Assembly: GCA_030770425.1 (NCBI GenBank)
Contig: JASJFT010000010.1
Location: forward strand, 124,001 to 188,000
Length of the DNA stretch: 64,000 nt
Source: Darksidea phi
Taxonomy: Eukaryota > Ascomycota > Dothideomycetes > Pleosporales > Lentitheciaceae
Direction: 5' to 3'
In this document: in pieces, positions 1 through 10,330 of the stretch
Layout: each line of letters opens with the position of its first letter
Numbering within the stretch: the first letter of the stretch is position 1
Program-made: the position numbers and the translations under genes
Notes under the pieces: generated by a model
Told to the model about the DNA's origin: nothing
Seen by the model: only the letters and a program-made list of their open reading frames with translations
Database searches by the model: none

Positions 1-1006
1 GCGCAGCGGTGGAAGGCATGGCGGCATAGTTTGGCGGAGAAGTAGGAGTTCCAGAAGTGGATATCGCACCCTGGGTCTTGAGTTTTGCGGAGGCTGGGGG
101 TACTGGCAGGTAGCTGTGCGCTTGCGTAGGGTTTGCAGTATCGAGCGGGGGGGCCTTGAGGACCTGCTTGGGGATGTTCGAGGCTGGTGGGGCGCTAAGG
201 ACCTCGCTCTGAGAGAGATTATAATCAGTATCACGCTCGAATATAGCAACACGTGGTGGGAATAGGTACCCAGCTTGTGTGAGGGTCAAGAAACCTCCAA
301 AACACGCCGTCCTCGAAAACGTCCTTCATTCTCCGACACCGGTTCAAGAAGATGGCCAGCATGCGCTTCCTCAGCTCGATGATTCCCGCGTCTTCCTTCG
401 CTTTGGTCGGCTTTGCGGCGTAGTCTGCCATTGTATGCTTCTCGGGGATTGGGGGTATAATGAGGGTGGGATGCAGGTTGACCAGCGTTGTACGCAGCGA
501 AGCAAATTCGGAGTATCTGCGTCGTACTTCGAGGCCCTAGACGAGTTTAGTTGTCTCTAGCCATGACGTGTGCCGGGCATTCCATACACCAGTATTGATA
601 GTGTAGGCAATGTAACCCCCACCGCCCTCCAGATTCTTCCCCGCATACGTGATCAGGATCTGAGAGCTGGGGTTCTCGTACAGCCATTGCTCCACCCGGC
701 TATCGTATCCGCCCTTCTTGGGAGCAATGCGCTCGCCGCCGGCGGCTTCTTCTTCGTTGTAATCGACATCGCTCATGTCCCGCTGGAAGAAGACGGGGTC
801 GGGAGATTCCTGTGCGGGCGAAGACGCCTCCGACGGCGGTGTCGCGGGGCGATACGGTACTGTGTCGAGTTAGTCCCGCTGATTCTGATATGCTCCAAAG
901 CTGCAGCCTCACAAGCTCCAGGCGAAGTCAGACCAGGCACGTCCGAGGCATTGGAATCGTGGCGGGCAAAGGAGCCATATGGATTGTTGTCTTCGTCGTC
1001 CCACAT
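1..1006 (-). CDS. snx41: Snx41/Atg20-type sorting nexin (PX-BAR), 3' part outside window
   Basis: Model: exons 1006-913, 859-588, 536-270 and 208-<1, all in phase; introns start GTGAGG, GTATGG and GTACCT and end CACAG, CTAG and CTCAG. The first 280 residues are visible. The start is set by the MWDDEDNNPYG N-terminus, a form I associate with fungal Snx41. The PX domain follows at roughly residues 85-190, with the membrane-binding KNLEGGGGYIAYTI strand, the phosphoinositide-contacting RRRYSEF motif, PPIPEKHTMADY, and LRKRMLAIFLNRC. A proline-rich linker begins after WRFLDPHTSW, and the BAR domain would lie beyond the window edge. In yeast and other fungi the family binds PI3P on endosomes, and works in retrieval of cargo to the Golgi and in selective autophagy (Cvt/pexophagy) with Snx4. 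Assignment rests on these motifs, not on a search. Confidence 0.88.
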
Positions 1007-1543
1007 GGTGTCGAGGAGCCGTATCGGGAGCGAGAGAGGGAGAGACGGCGATATGCGCAAGGGAGAGGAAGAGTGGGCGAGACGGCGAGTCTGCTGTCTT
1101 CGGTGCCGGCGGAGCTCACTGGGCCGTGGTTCCCCAACGTCACCGCGCTGTTGGTCCGAGCCCCACCAGCCACGGTCCGGCCGTCTCTTCACTGTTTGCT
1201 CACTTCACACTCATTCACCCACACATGCACACTTCTTCGGTGACTCAAAGACACATTACCTGTAACCTTGCACAGGGAATTGCAACTGTACTCCAGTACT
1301 ACGATGCGTCGGGTGCTCTTCTCACCATGCACACACGTTTGCGGGGTAGACGCACCTAGATGCTTGTATACAACAACCCTCGAACCCTGACGACCTTCAA
1401 CTCCAACATCACAGTTGATGCGTGGTAACATGAACAGCATGGCCGAAATGGTGCGACTGTCATCCTTTGTTGATTCAAAACATATGGAGGAATCGTACAT
1501 TCAATCTCATGTTAAGACTACAGATCAAAACGCCTTCCAACAC
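1007..1543. other. Intergenic, upstream of snx41
   Basis: Holds the presumed promoter and 5' leader of snx41 and the 3' end of the next gene, both on the minus strand. Overlapping open frames here lack protein-like composition. No repeat or RNA gene seen. Confidence 0.5.
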
Positions 1544-3476
1544 TTATCCTCTGTCAATCTCCCAGTTGAGAGAAGAGAGAATATCGTATTCACCTTCCTG
1601 CATGGCTGCCTCCGCGCCGCTGCCTCCGTCCGAGCCCACCATACCGCCAAATCCCCCCGAGTTCCGACCAGCTTTATCACGGTGACCAGACCTCTGCTCA
1701 CTAGCCGAGAGACCTCCCGCCTCCTGACTTCCGTCCCGAATCGAATCGCTCATATGCAAGCTGGAGATGAAAGTCGATGGAGAGACTGGAGACTCGGGGT
1801 ACTGTTCCTGAGGTAGATAGGGGACTGAGGCTTCAAGTGCCGGCTCCTGCTCTGGCTCTGGCTTTGCCGCTTGTGTTTCCTCTTCAGTATCTAACGGAGC
1901 TATTCCCAAGAAGATAGGTCGTCTTTCGGGCTCCTCTTCCACCGTTCCTCTGACTTCCAGTCTCGGCATAGCGTCATCTAAAGGATGCTCCTGTCCTCGC
2001 CCGCTCGAGGATGAATAAGGCCGTGGCGTCCTTCTCATCAATGGATCCCAATTCAGCATTACGGGGGCTGGTGCGTCACCACCGAAGATACCGCTAGAAG
2101 CAGGGTCTTGTGGTGGAAGCTGCCGCTCTAGTATGTCTGATTCATGGAAGGCGGCGTCTTGCTCGTTCTCGCCCGAATCGTCTACCCTTCGTTGGAATTC
2201 AGGCTCCTGCACTTCTTCACGAACTTGTTCATCCCGCCCATACTCAAGCGAGCTCGATTGCTGGCGCGGTCCGTACGATCGAGGCTCTGGTCGCTCACGC
2301 TTCGTTTGACGACGAGAAGCTGCCCGCCGCCCGCTCCATCGTTCGCCCATCGGCGGCTTGGGGATCTCAGATACTGCAACAAATCAAATCAGCAGGCCCT
2401 CATCGACAGCACGCAAGGATAGTAGCACGGCTATCCCACAGCACACGGGGTTACGGAGGAGCATTACTCGCTGCTGGGCGCCTCCAATCTGCATCCCTCA
2501 ACTTGCGTCTCTCGCTTGCTCTCGTATATGGTGCATACCTAGGAGGTGCCGCTTCCTTTCGACTAAATTTGTCCAACCACTGCCTCGGGTACGATGTCGG
2601 CGTCGTGTTACACAGCCGTGTCTGGAGGTACGGATACTGAGGGAATTGGAACGCCGCACGTGGCGCTGAGCGAGGTATGTAGACTCGCGGAATTTGCTGA
2701 GTTGAGCCAGAAGAGTCGCTGGAAGATACACTATCGGAATATGAGCTGGAGAGGGCTTGTTGTTTGAGGGCTTCTAGCACCATCGAAGGGTACTCGTCGC
2801 ATATGTGGATGAAGTCTGCCTTGCCAGGCATTAGATCTGGGGGAGGTGTGGTGACTGTTTGGGTATCCTGTCGACTCTCCTCGGGCTCGTACTCTTCGAC
2901 ATACGGTTGTACATATGGCGGCTCAAATGCGACTTGGGGTGAAGCTGCCGTCGGCATTGGGAGAGGCAGTGGAGGGACCATGTGAGGCATGGCCGTACGC
3001 CTGGCTTCCGGCATCATTGCCGGACCAGGATCGCTTATGGAAGGCTCGCTGGATGCTTGCTCCTGAAACTCCCAGCCAAACTGCTTCGGATGATACTCAT
3101 CTCTCTGATAGTTCACCACGGGCGCAGGTCCTTTGTCCTCAGTCCCAACGCTCCACCCTTGGGCCCTCTCCCTCATCCTGTCCCTCGGGCTTCCACGCGG
3201 GCTACGATGCCGCTTTTTCGACCTCGAACTCGTTTTATTTGACCTGGAGCGCCTTGTTGACCGTGACTTGGATGACGAACTGATAGCGTTACTCGCCCTC
3301 TCGTGACTGTAGTCTTCGGACTCGGGCACGTGCGAAAGCAGTACGTGGAACCAGTGACCAAGATCGTAGCATTTCCTATGGATGCATCGGTGTAGATAAT
3401 ATATGGCTAGCCACAATATGGCGGCGCCGAAGAGGGCGGCGAAGACTATGGCAATGATGAGGTTGGTATTGGCCAT
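1544..3476 (-). CDS. Single-pass membrane protein with long disordered tail, unidentified
   Basis: Model: exons 3476-2468 and 2373-1544, joined by a 94-nt intron (GTAATG...TTGCAG) that keeps frame; 612 aa. The chosen start is the first ATG directly before a clear membrane segment at residues 6-28 (LIIAIVFAALFGAAILWLAI). A Cys/His patch follows (HRCIHRKC), then a Ser/Arg-rich basic stretch near residues 65-105. The rest is a low-complexity tail rich in Pro, Glu, Ser and Gln. There is no cleavable signal peptide or known catalytic motif, so it looks like a type III anchor with a cytosolic disordered region. I do not recognise the family. The next upstream gene (62 aa) has a similar N-terminal anchor, so the two might be distant relatives. 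An earlier in-frame ATG exists at 3674, but the residues it adds do not look conserved. Confidence 0.65.
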
Positions 3477-4072
3477 GGTACGTGAGGAGTAGGGACAAGA
3501 TGAGGGAATATAGCAGTCGAGAAAGGTAAAGAAGAAGATTTCTCGACAATGGATGGACATGATGGATTGCTTTTCTATGCATGCTCTGGATCCGCAGAGG
3601 TAAGTTTGTCGAGCGGCGCGACGAGGCAAACAATGCCACACGTGCAAGATAGCTCCTGTCGTACCATTTGACAATCAAGTTGTACTTAACGAACAAACTC
3701 AATCTGCGGAACCTTGATTCCCAACTCCCATGGGTAGCAATTCCACCCCAACAGTCATTCCCATTCTTCGTTCTCCCACTAGATCAGATCCCGCTACCGC
3801 CAAGCAACACTGACTGCGTTTTCTCGAACCGGAACAAACTTCGTGACATCGTCGAATGCAGATACAGACGCAGACATGGGAAGAGAAAAGTAGATTGGAC
3901 GGGCCGCTCCACACGCATTCTGTACCACTGTATCGCGCAGACAAACTTGAAAGCCTGGTTCTCCTTCCATTAGCACATGTCACACAACACAACACCACAA
4001 ACGCCCCAAACAACTCCCGCGAACTCACCTCCCTCCCACCTCCTTCCACTCCACGTTCCACTCCACTTCACA
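3477..4072. other. Intergenic
   Basis: Likely promoter of the 612-aa membrane protein gene. Short overlapping frames on both strands look random. Nothing else recognised. Confidence 0.4.
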
Positions 4073-4261
4073 TCAAACTGGCTCGGCCGCCTTAGCCGTC
4101 GTCGTTGCCGCAGCAGCAGCAGTAGCGTCACGTTGATAATTCAACTCGTGCGCCTCGGCCTGAACCGCTCGCTTACACATTTGATACAGCCAGAGCGCGA
4201 ATACGCAGGCGAAGATTGCGAGGAGGAGGAGGGTGAGGATGATGGCGTTGTTGTATTGCAT
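4073..4261 (-). CDS. 62-aa single-pass membrane micro-protein
   Basis: A single-exon ORF of 62 aa. Residues 6-26 form a strong membrane segment (AIILTLLLLAIFACVFALWL), followed by a short charged stretch (CKRAVQAEAHELNYQRD) and an Ala/Thr tail. The start is the ATG just before the anchor; the frame continues upstream to 4450, but that part is His/Pro/Thr-rich leader-type sequence carrying a (GTAG)5 simple repeat on the plus strand. The clean hydrophobic, then basic-amphipathic layout argues for a real gene. The family is unknown to me. A longer protein with the upstream extension is possible but less likely. Confidence 0.5.
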   Translation of the reverse strand: MQYNNAIILTLLLLAIFACVFALWLYQMCKRAVQAEAHELNYQRDATAAAAATTTAKAAEPV

Positions 4262-4851
4262 TGTTGCTTTATTTCCTCTCGGGATGTAGTGGACGGTTGG
4301 AGGGCGGTTGTGCGTGCGTGTGTATCTCTGAGGAGTAGGTAGGTAGGTAGGTAGGAGATGTGTGTGTTTTGTGGGTTTGTTTTGTTTTGGTGGGCGTGTG
4401 GTGGTAGTATGAGGATGGTGTGCTTGGTGGGCGAGAGGAGATGCGAGCAATGGTGAGAGATTGTCGTTGTTAGTCGTGCAGCGTGGTGGTGTGGTAAGGG
4501 AGGGGAGGGGAGGCGAGGTTGGCAGCGCAATGTTGGGATGAGGTCAAGCCTTTGCAAGATGGTGTTCTTTTGTCTGTGTGTTTTGGGGGGAGGGTGGTGA
4601 CGACTGTTTCTAAGGGCCCGAGAGAGCAGCGGAGGAGGAGTTGTCGTTTAGCGGTTGAAACGGCTTGTTTACCTACTGGCGTGCAGTTCACATTCACTTG
4701 CCTCCCCGCACATTGCATATGTGACGTCTCTGCGAAGCTGGCGCGACGCTGTCCTGGCGCCGTCTTATGTATTCCTTTGGCCGCGATAATGTATCTATGC
4801 TACCATTCAGTTCAGTCTCTACTACAAAATACAGAGCAAAAACCTTGCAAG
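4262..4851. other. Intergenic
   Basis: Upstream region of the 62-aa gene and 3' side of the zinc transporter gene. Apart from the GTAG repeat and G/T-rich strand bias near 4300-4520, nothing was recognised. Confidence 0.4.
4335..4354 (+). repeat. (GTAG)5 microsatellite
   Basis: Five exact GTAG units, lying in the presumed 5' leader of the 62-aa gene, which reads the other strand as CTAC repeats. Confidence 0.8.
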
Positions 4852-6547
4852 CTACGCTGTCAATGCTGAACTCAATCCCAGAATCCCCATGCCCGCAAAG
4901 GCACTAATGAAACATAGTTTACGTGAATGTGTCAGATCCAAGCTCTCTCCAAGCAGCTGCACACTGACCATGGCCATGATGCCCGCCGTCACCGCGAACA
5001 TAGCTCCGTACACAGTCTCCCCAGGATCGCCCGCGCCCTCCTCTGCTCCCCTCCTCGCAATCCCGAACCACAGTGCTGCAACACCCGCACCGAGCGGTTG
5101 TGATACACCACCCAGCAGTGCAGACCAGAACATGGCTTTCCAGCGCGAGTTGATAGCGAGGTAGAGGGGTAGGGCCAAAGCGAAGCCCTCGGTTATGTTG
5201 TGGATAAAGAGGGCGAGGAAGATGGAGAAGCCAAGACGTGGGTTGGCGTGGTTGGTGGCGTAGGTTATGAAACCTTCAGGTATCTTGTGCAGAGCGATTG
5301 CGGTGCTGGTCTGGAGGCCGATGGAGAGAAAGACATTGGTTGGGACATGATGGTGGTGTTGGTGGGCATGGCGACTCTGGGAAGAATGCAATGATGACGA
5401 TGACGAAGATGACGACGAGGAGTGGTGGGAGGCTAATGATTGTTGGCTAGGTTTTTTGTGGACCGAGTGGCCCTTCATTGATGGGAGACTTGACAGAGAG
5501 TTTTCCATGGTCGCGGGACCGGATACGGTGGGTGTGAGCACATTATCATCGTTACCATTGTGGAGGAGAGGTTGTCGCTCGTTGGCCGTGGTTTGTGTGC
5601 GGAGACCAGCTGGTCGTGTAGATACCTTTCCGGACGCGGAGTGCAGTAGTCGTAATGGCCGATTATGCTGAACATTTCTAAAACACTCAGAGCCGCAGGG
5701 GTCCGAATAGCCAAAGCACTGTCCGTGCTCATCACAGAACTGCTTCGATCCAGTGACGAGCTGAGAAACTTTGACTGAGAGTGTTGCATGGAGAGATGGT
5801 CTTCTCATCAGCTGATGCGAATGTTGATGATCATCGTCCGCGACGCCATAAGACGAGTGAGGCCGCCCGTTAGCCGTTGCATCTAGCTGAGCACCCATCC
5901 TTTGCTTGTCCACCGGCTTCTTAGCGGTCCGAGAATGAGAATGGCGATGCTCGATCTCCTCGTCATCAACTTTACCCTCCTCTTCATCGCCGTGATCATG
6001 GTCGCAGCCAACCACCGAATGTGGTATGTATCGATGTAGAATCTGCGATAAGATCGCAATACCGATCGCTCCGCTCAGGAAGCAGCAGATCATGACGCCG
6101 GTCGCCGCTTTCGGAGTCAAGCCCCCTTGCTGCAGATATAGTTTTGACGATGGGAGCATGCTATATAATGACGAAAAGATCTGGCTCGATATCAGTCACG
6201 TGACGGGTTACTCGAACATTTGGAGGCAAAGCAACGTAGATGTCAGGCAAGATGCGTACCATTACGCCAAACGAAAGGCTCAGCCCGGAAGACAAAAAGG
6301 CGTTGCTTTCTTCTACCTTGAAGTTCTTTTTTCCGGGCAGCTGGCGGACGATGAGATCGACACATATTATCGAGGCTGGTGGCGTTTAGTATGGAACTGT
6401 TCATTGGGACTGTGAGCTGAGATCTACCTCCTACAGTACATGCTAGCCAAGAATTAGCGCGAGAACCGCATGTATGCACGTAGCCTTCTCACCTATACCG
6501 CTCACTGCGGTCATAATCCAACCCCGGGCATCGTTGTCGAGCCCCAT
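4852..6547 (-). CDS. zrt3: Zrt3-like vacuolar ZIP zinc transporter
   Basis: Model: exons 6547-6493, 6375-6260 and 6180-4852, in phase; 499 aa. The two N-terminal exons are needed. They supply the family N-terminus (NDARGWIMTAVSG), then the second segment with VDLIVRQLPGKKNF, and the third exon begins in time to give IFSSLYSMLPSSK. ZIP metal-site motifs are intact: HKIPEGFITYATNHANP at about residue 355 and HNITEGFALALPLYL at about 384. Between the two membrane halves lies a cytosolic loop of roughly 240 residues, rich in His, Ser and acidic residues (HDHGDEEEG, HRHSHS, a Ser run, HAHQHHHH), plus a Cys cluster near 206-223 (CDEHGQC, CGSEC). Yeast Zrt3 exports stored zinc from the vacuole. The loop is a probable zinc sensor or buffer; that is inference. 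Confidence 0.9.
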
Positions 6548-7263
6548 TTTTCTTTGAGTGACGTCGGATAGGGCCACGGAAGCGAGAGGCGTCCGTCAAG
6601 CGAGAGGTTGCACCACGTAGAGAGTCGGGGAGATAAGAGCTGGTAAGATATTGGAACGCAGGGGAAGCAATGAATATGTTCTTTTGAGAGGTGATTGGAA
6701 AATACAGCGCGTGAATGAAGGCACATGAGTTGATGAAGGTTGCGGACATTGATGGACAAGCTAACGGCTTGGCATTTGCCGTCTCGAGACACGGGAACAC
6801 TCGCCACGCCATTAGTCAATTAAAAGGGCAATGCCGCGGTCCTACCAGTCTAGCAGCTCCGCTCAAGACGCTGACATCGTGTATAAGGAGGCCCCATCGC
6901 GAATCAAAGCAGTAAGAGCAAGCTAGAGTGTCGACCTACGGACATGTAGCAACATGGGCACAGCACGGATTTTACTGCCCAGAAAGCAGAGCGACATCTT
7001 GGAACTTGTAAATTATGCTAGATAGCTTTGGCAGGCCCCAAACGAGTTTTGAACGGCCGTTCGCTCTGTCCTATGCCCATCGCTCAGACATTCCGCTCTA
7101 TAGCTCCATGTTAAATCTAATGATACCCTCCTCTGGAAGGTTCCCCGCAGATACGCCAACGCTATGCAGACGATAAGCAAAACAAATGGTTAGTGCGAAA
7201 TCGGCAGTAGTAAAACAGTCGTGAAGTGGAATGAGCACCATCAACGCCGTCATAGTAGAAGAA
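6548..7263. other. Intergenic
   Basis: Promoter of the zinc transporter gene on the left and 3' region of the GT69 gene on the right. No supported coding or repeat feature. A zinc-responsive element cannot be named from sequence alone. Confidence 0.4.
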
Positions 7264-8915
7264 TCAGCGCGGAGGCCGTGGCGAGAAGATCTTCCCCCAC
7301 CTTCCCTCGCCGTGCTCCGGCTTCTCATTGATAACGAGCAGTTGCCAGCCTCCGCAGTAACCGCCTACATTCGCTATCCTCGTGGCTTGGACATAGTGAC
7401 CTTTCAGGTCTTGGCTGGTGGCGTTGGGCAGAAGACCCTTGGCCGGATTATCATATTCCCAGACCGTGTCTGTCACATTCTTGCCAGGCTCTTCAAACTG
7501 TCTCTCGTTGTGCAAGGGCAGCCCAACTAGGTGGTTGAGGATGTCGTGTATGATGGAATACAGTCGTTCGGGGCGACGAACAAGAGAGAGCCAGGATAAC
7601 GTCCTTGTGTCGTATGCAACACGGATATAAGGGTTCATGTAGATGCCGGAATCCGCCGGCATGCTGACTCCAGAACGTCGGAGCTGTAGATCGGCGTTGA
7701 TGAGGCAGCATTCTGAAGACTCCCAGAACGTGTCCTCGTCGTACCGGAAACGAAGGGGAGCGACCTCGGAATTTGGCGACATTTGCGATGGCTGGGGGGA
7801 TGCAGGGGACGAGCCGTCGACGAAGGGCGTCTGGTCCTGGAACCATTTGGCCTCAAAGGCGGTCATGCCGCCCCAGCAGCTCCTCACGCGCACGGCATCC
7901 GTCCCAGAAATAACGTCGCTTCTGCTGGTGGCAGAGCCGGCGCTCGTGAACCAGGGAAAGAAAGGTATGCCCATCCCGTAACCGTCGAGGTCGCGCGTTG
8001 CGAATCGATCGTAAAACTTAAAGGCATTTATGAAGTCTACGGCGCATGCTGCACCGTAGTTTGCGCGCCCGCTGGCGTCTACATTGGTGGAAAAGAGCAG
8101 TTGGGCGGCTTCGATGGGGTCGAAATAGACATCGTTGACGTAGAGGATCCTGTCAAACTGGACTTGGGAGGTGTTCAGAGGGGCCAACGCCCTATTTCGG
8201 ACTTCGGCGAGGAAGGCAATCCGCTTGATGCGCGTGTCTCCGGTGGGCAGGGTGACGCGGGGCAGGGTGCTCAGATCGAGGTCCTCGAACACGATGGTCG
8301 AATTGCCTGACCAGTTAGTGGGTCGTCTCGCCTGAGAAGAGGGTTCTTACAGGTAGCCTGCTTCCTCAAATCGGCCAGCGACTTCCGCGTAAGCGGATCC
8401 GCATCATTCTCGTAGATACTCAAATGCACGTTCTGCGGACCCAGAAGATCTACCAGCTCGAGCACCGACTTGCCCCACGCTCCAGACGTAAGTTCGCCCT
8501 CCTCCTCGAATATGGAGGCGGCTATGAAGACCTTCTCGTTGTGGATGTTTGCGCGGCCGGGTGCGTCGCTCCGTATTGACCGTTGGCGCAGCTCGTTGTA
8601 GTGGGCCGGGCGGTGTGTGTACGACGGGACGAAGATGGCGCCAAAGAGAACGAGGATGAGGACGAGGTAGGGTGTGGAGAAGAGGGCCCAATAGACCAGA
8701 CGTAGGATCGAGCGCTTCTTTCTTCGAGGGGTCACGTAGCGGACGTAGACGGAGGGGTCCGCGAACCTGCCCACGCCCGGGATCTTGGAGCCCAGACGCT
8801 GGAGCCACGAGGCGTGAGACTGATGGCGGCCGAGGTCTGGGAAGCCATCTGAGTCGGACGAGGCGCGTGGCAGGGGCTCGTAGTCGTGGGCGGATCGGCG
8901 AAGCCTGGTAGACAT
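7264..8915 (-). CDS. GT69 (CAP59/CMT1-like) alpha-1,3-mannosyltransferase
   Basis: Model: exons 8915-8351 and 8306-7264, split by a 44-nt intron (GTAAGA, CACTAAC branch, GGTCAG); 535 aa. Layout is that of a type II Golgi enzyme: basic cytosolic tail of about 70 residues, one membrane anchor at about 73-96 (LVYWALFSTPYLVLILVLFG), then the lumenal CAP59 mannosyltransferase domain. Family blocks seen are EKVFIAASIFEEEGEL, SVLELVDLLGPQNVHLSIYE, FDRILYVNDVYFDP, ACAVDFINAFKFYDRFATRD and SCWGGMTAFEAKWF. Relatives act in capsule or cell-wall mannan synthesis in Cryptococcus and other fungi. The intron restores the Cys-Asn-Ser-Thr junction, giving a possible N-glycosylation site. The substrate here is not known. 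Confidence 0.88.
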
Positions 8916-9253
8916 TGGAAGTCGAGCATCAAGGCGGGGGGAGGTTTGAGAGAGAGCCCAGTCGGGCTACGGGCTATTTGAGAGGTGAACATCCTTTACC
9001 CCCGACGCGGCATGGGGAGGGCGCAGCTCGCAAGGGGCCGCAAGTGGAAGAAGGGACGTGCGCTGGCAAACGGTGGGCCCCGCGGGGGCTTGGGGGCCAG
9101 CTCCGCGATTCCGACATCCGGACCATTCCTCGCTCGCGACTCGCTTTACATTTGATTGTTTCGCTGTGTAGAGGCACACTTCGGACCCGATTGTATGATC
9201 GGAACTGCTTGGAGGTGTCGGCATGTCGGCATCAGGCAAGCACAGCCTCAAGC

Positions 9254-9254
9254 T

Positions 9255-9283
<29 letters not shown>
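9254..9283 (+). repeat. (TCACCC)5 tandem repeat
   Basis: Five exact hexamer units (GGGTGA on the other strand). Not the fungal telomere unit TTAGGG. It lies in the spacer between divergent genes. Confidence 0.85.
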
Positions 9284-9285
<2 letters not shown>

Positions 9286-9570
9286 GAAGCTCACCCCCGA
9301 AGCTTACCCCTTCCTACCCCACAATCCCGCATCGTTTGCCTGCCAGCACTCCGCCACAGAGTACCGTCGTCATACTGTCAGGCACATTCGCTGTCGCGGG
9401 AGCTGCGGCAAGGCGTGGAACTCGATTGAAGAAGAGCACGGGCCAAGCATTGAGACAGCATGCAAGTGTCCAACGAGTATTCTGATAGTATGAAAAATTA
9501 GGGTCCAAGAGCCCTGTTACGTTCATAATGCGCTGCTTTCCTATTTCTATGTCTGTTGCCATCACCAGGC

Positions 9571-9607
9571 GTACGTACGTACGTATATATGTATGCATAT
9601 ATGTATG
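9571..9607. repeat. Alternating ACGT / ATGT simple-sequence tract
   Basis: GTAC-type repeats followed by alternating purine-pyrimidine AT/GT sequence with nested palindromes. The type of tract could take up Z-form or cruciform DNA; no function is claimed. Confidence 0.6.
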
Positions 9608-10330
9608 CTGGCGCGAGCCGTAGCATCACGGCGGCAACTTCCCCTTTCACCATGGTGCAAGTGGGTGAGCTGAATGAGCGAATCAAGGCATTCCAATCTT
9701 TCCATAGCCTTCTTTCCTACTCCTCAAGTGCTCTCAAATGCTCTTGGGTAAGTGTTCACGTCTTCACCCCCTTCAACTCACGCTCGCTTCAACTACTCCC
9801 GCCGATGCCTCTTCCACTGTCCCATGTCTGCGACTAACTCACTCGCAGTCCCACCTAGGAACAGCGGCGACAAGCTCTATCAGGTGTGCTATGACGCCGT
9901 TATCCAGGGCGTCAAGCACCTTCACATCACCCAGCCGCCCGGCGACCGTGGTGAGTCCCTCTTCACTCCCCCTCTTTCCTCTTCTCTCTTCCATCTTCAC
10001 TCTCCATCTCCCACTTCCCTCTTCACTCTCCCTCTGTCTCTGCCTCTCACCTCTTCCTCTCACCTCTGCGCCTTCCCGTTAATCTCTCTAGCAACGGCCC
10101 TCGCCCACAACAACGACAACACACTTCGACCGGCCCGCGTCGCGCTCGCCCCTCCCCTGCTCCCCTCCGCATCGTCCGCAACAGAGCACCTCCCACAGTC
10201 GAGCCCTCTGTCGCTTCCCTCTCCGCCGCCATCGCCCAAACAAGCAAAGTCTCCAGCCTCATCTCGACGTGCGTATCCGCTCCCGAACGATCGACCCCGC
10301 CATGCTGACCGTCTTGACCCAGCTATCCCA

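Larger units (their letters stand above)
8916..10330. other. Intergenic, with possible 5' exons of the RRM-like gene
   Basis: The left part is the GT69 promoter, with simple repeats at 9254 and 9571. From 9738 there are well-formed splice signals: GTAAGT at 9748, an acceptor ending at 9848, GTGAGT at 9951, and an acceptor ending at 10091. Joining 9738-9747, 9849-9950 and 10092 onward stays open and in frame with the gene that follows, which would add 117 residues. The extra part is of biased composition, so these may equally be spliced 5' leader exons. Confidence 0.45.

Noticed and set aside
9254..9283. Hexamer tandem repeat considered as an internal telomere tract
   Set aside because: The unit TCACCC/GGGTGA is not the fungal telomere unit TTAGGG, and the array is only five units long.
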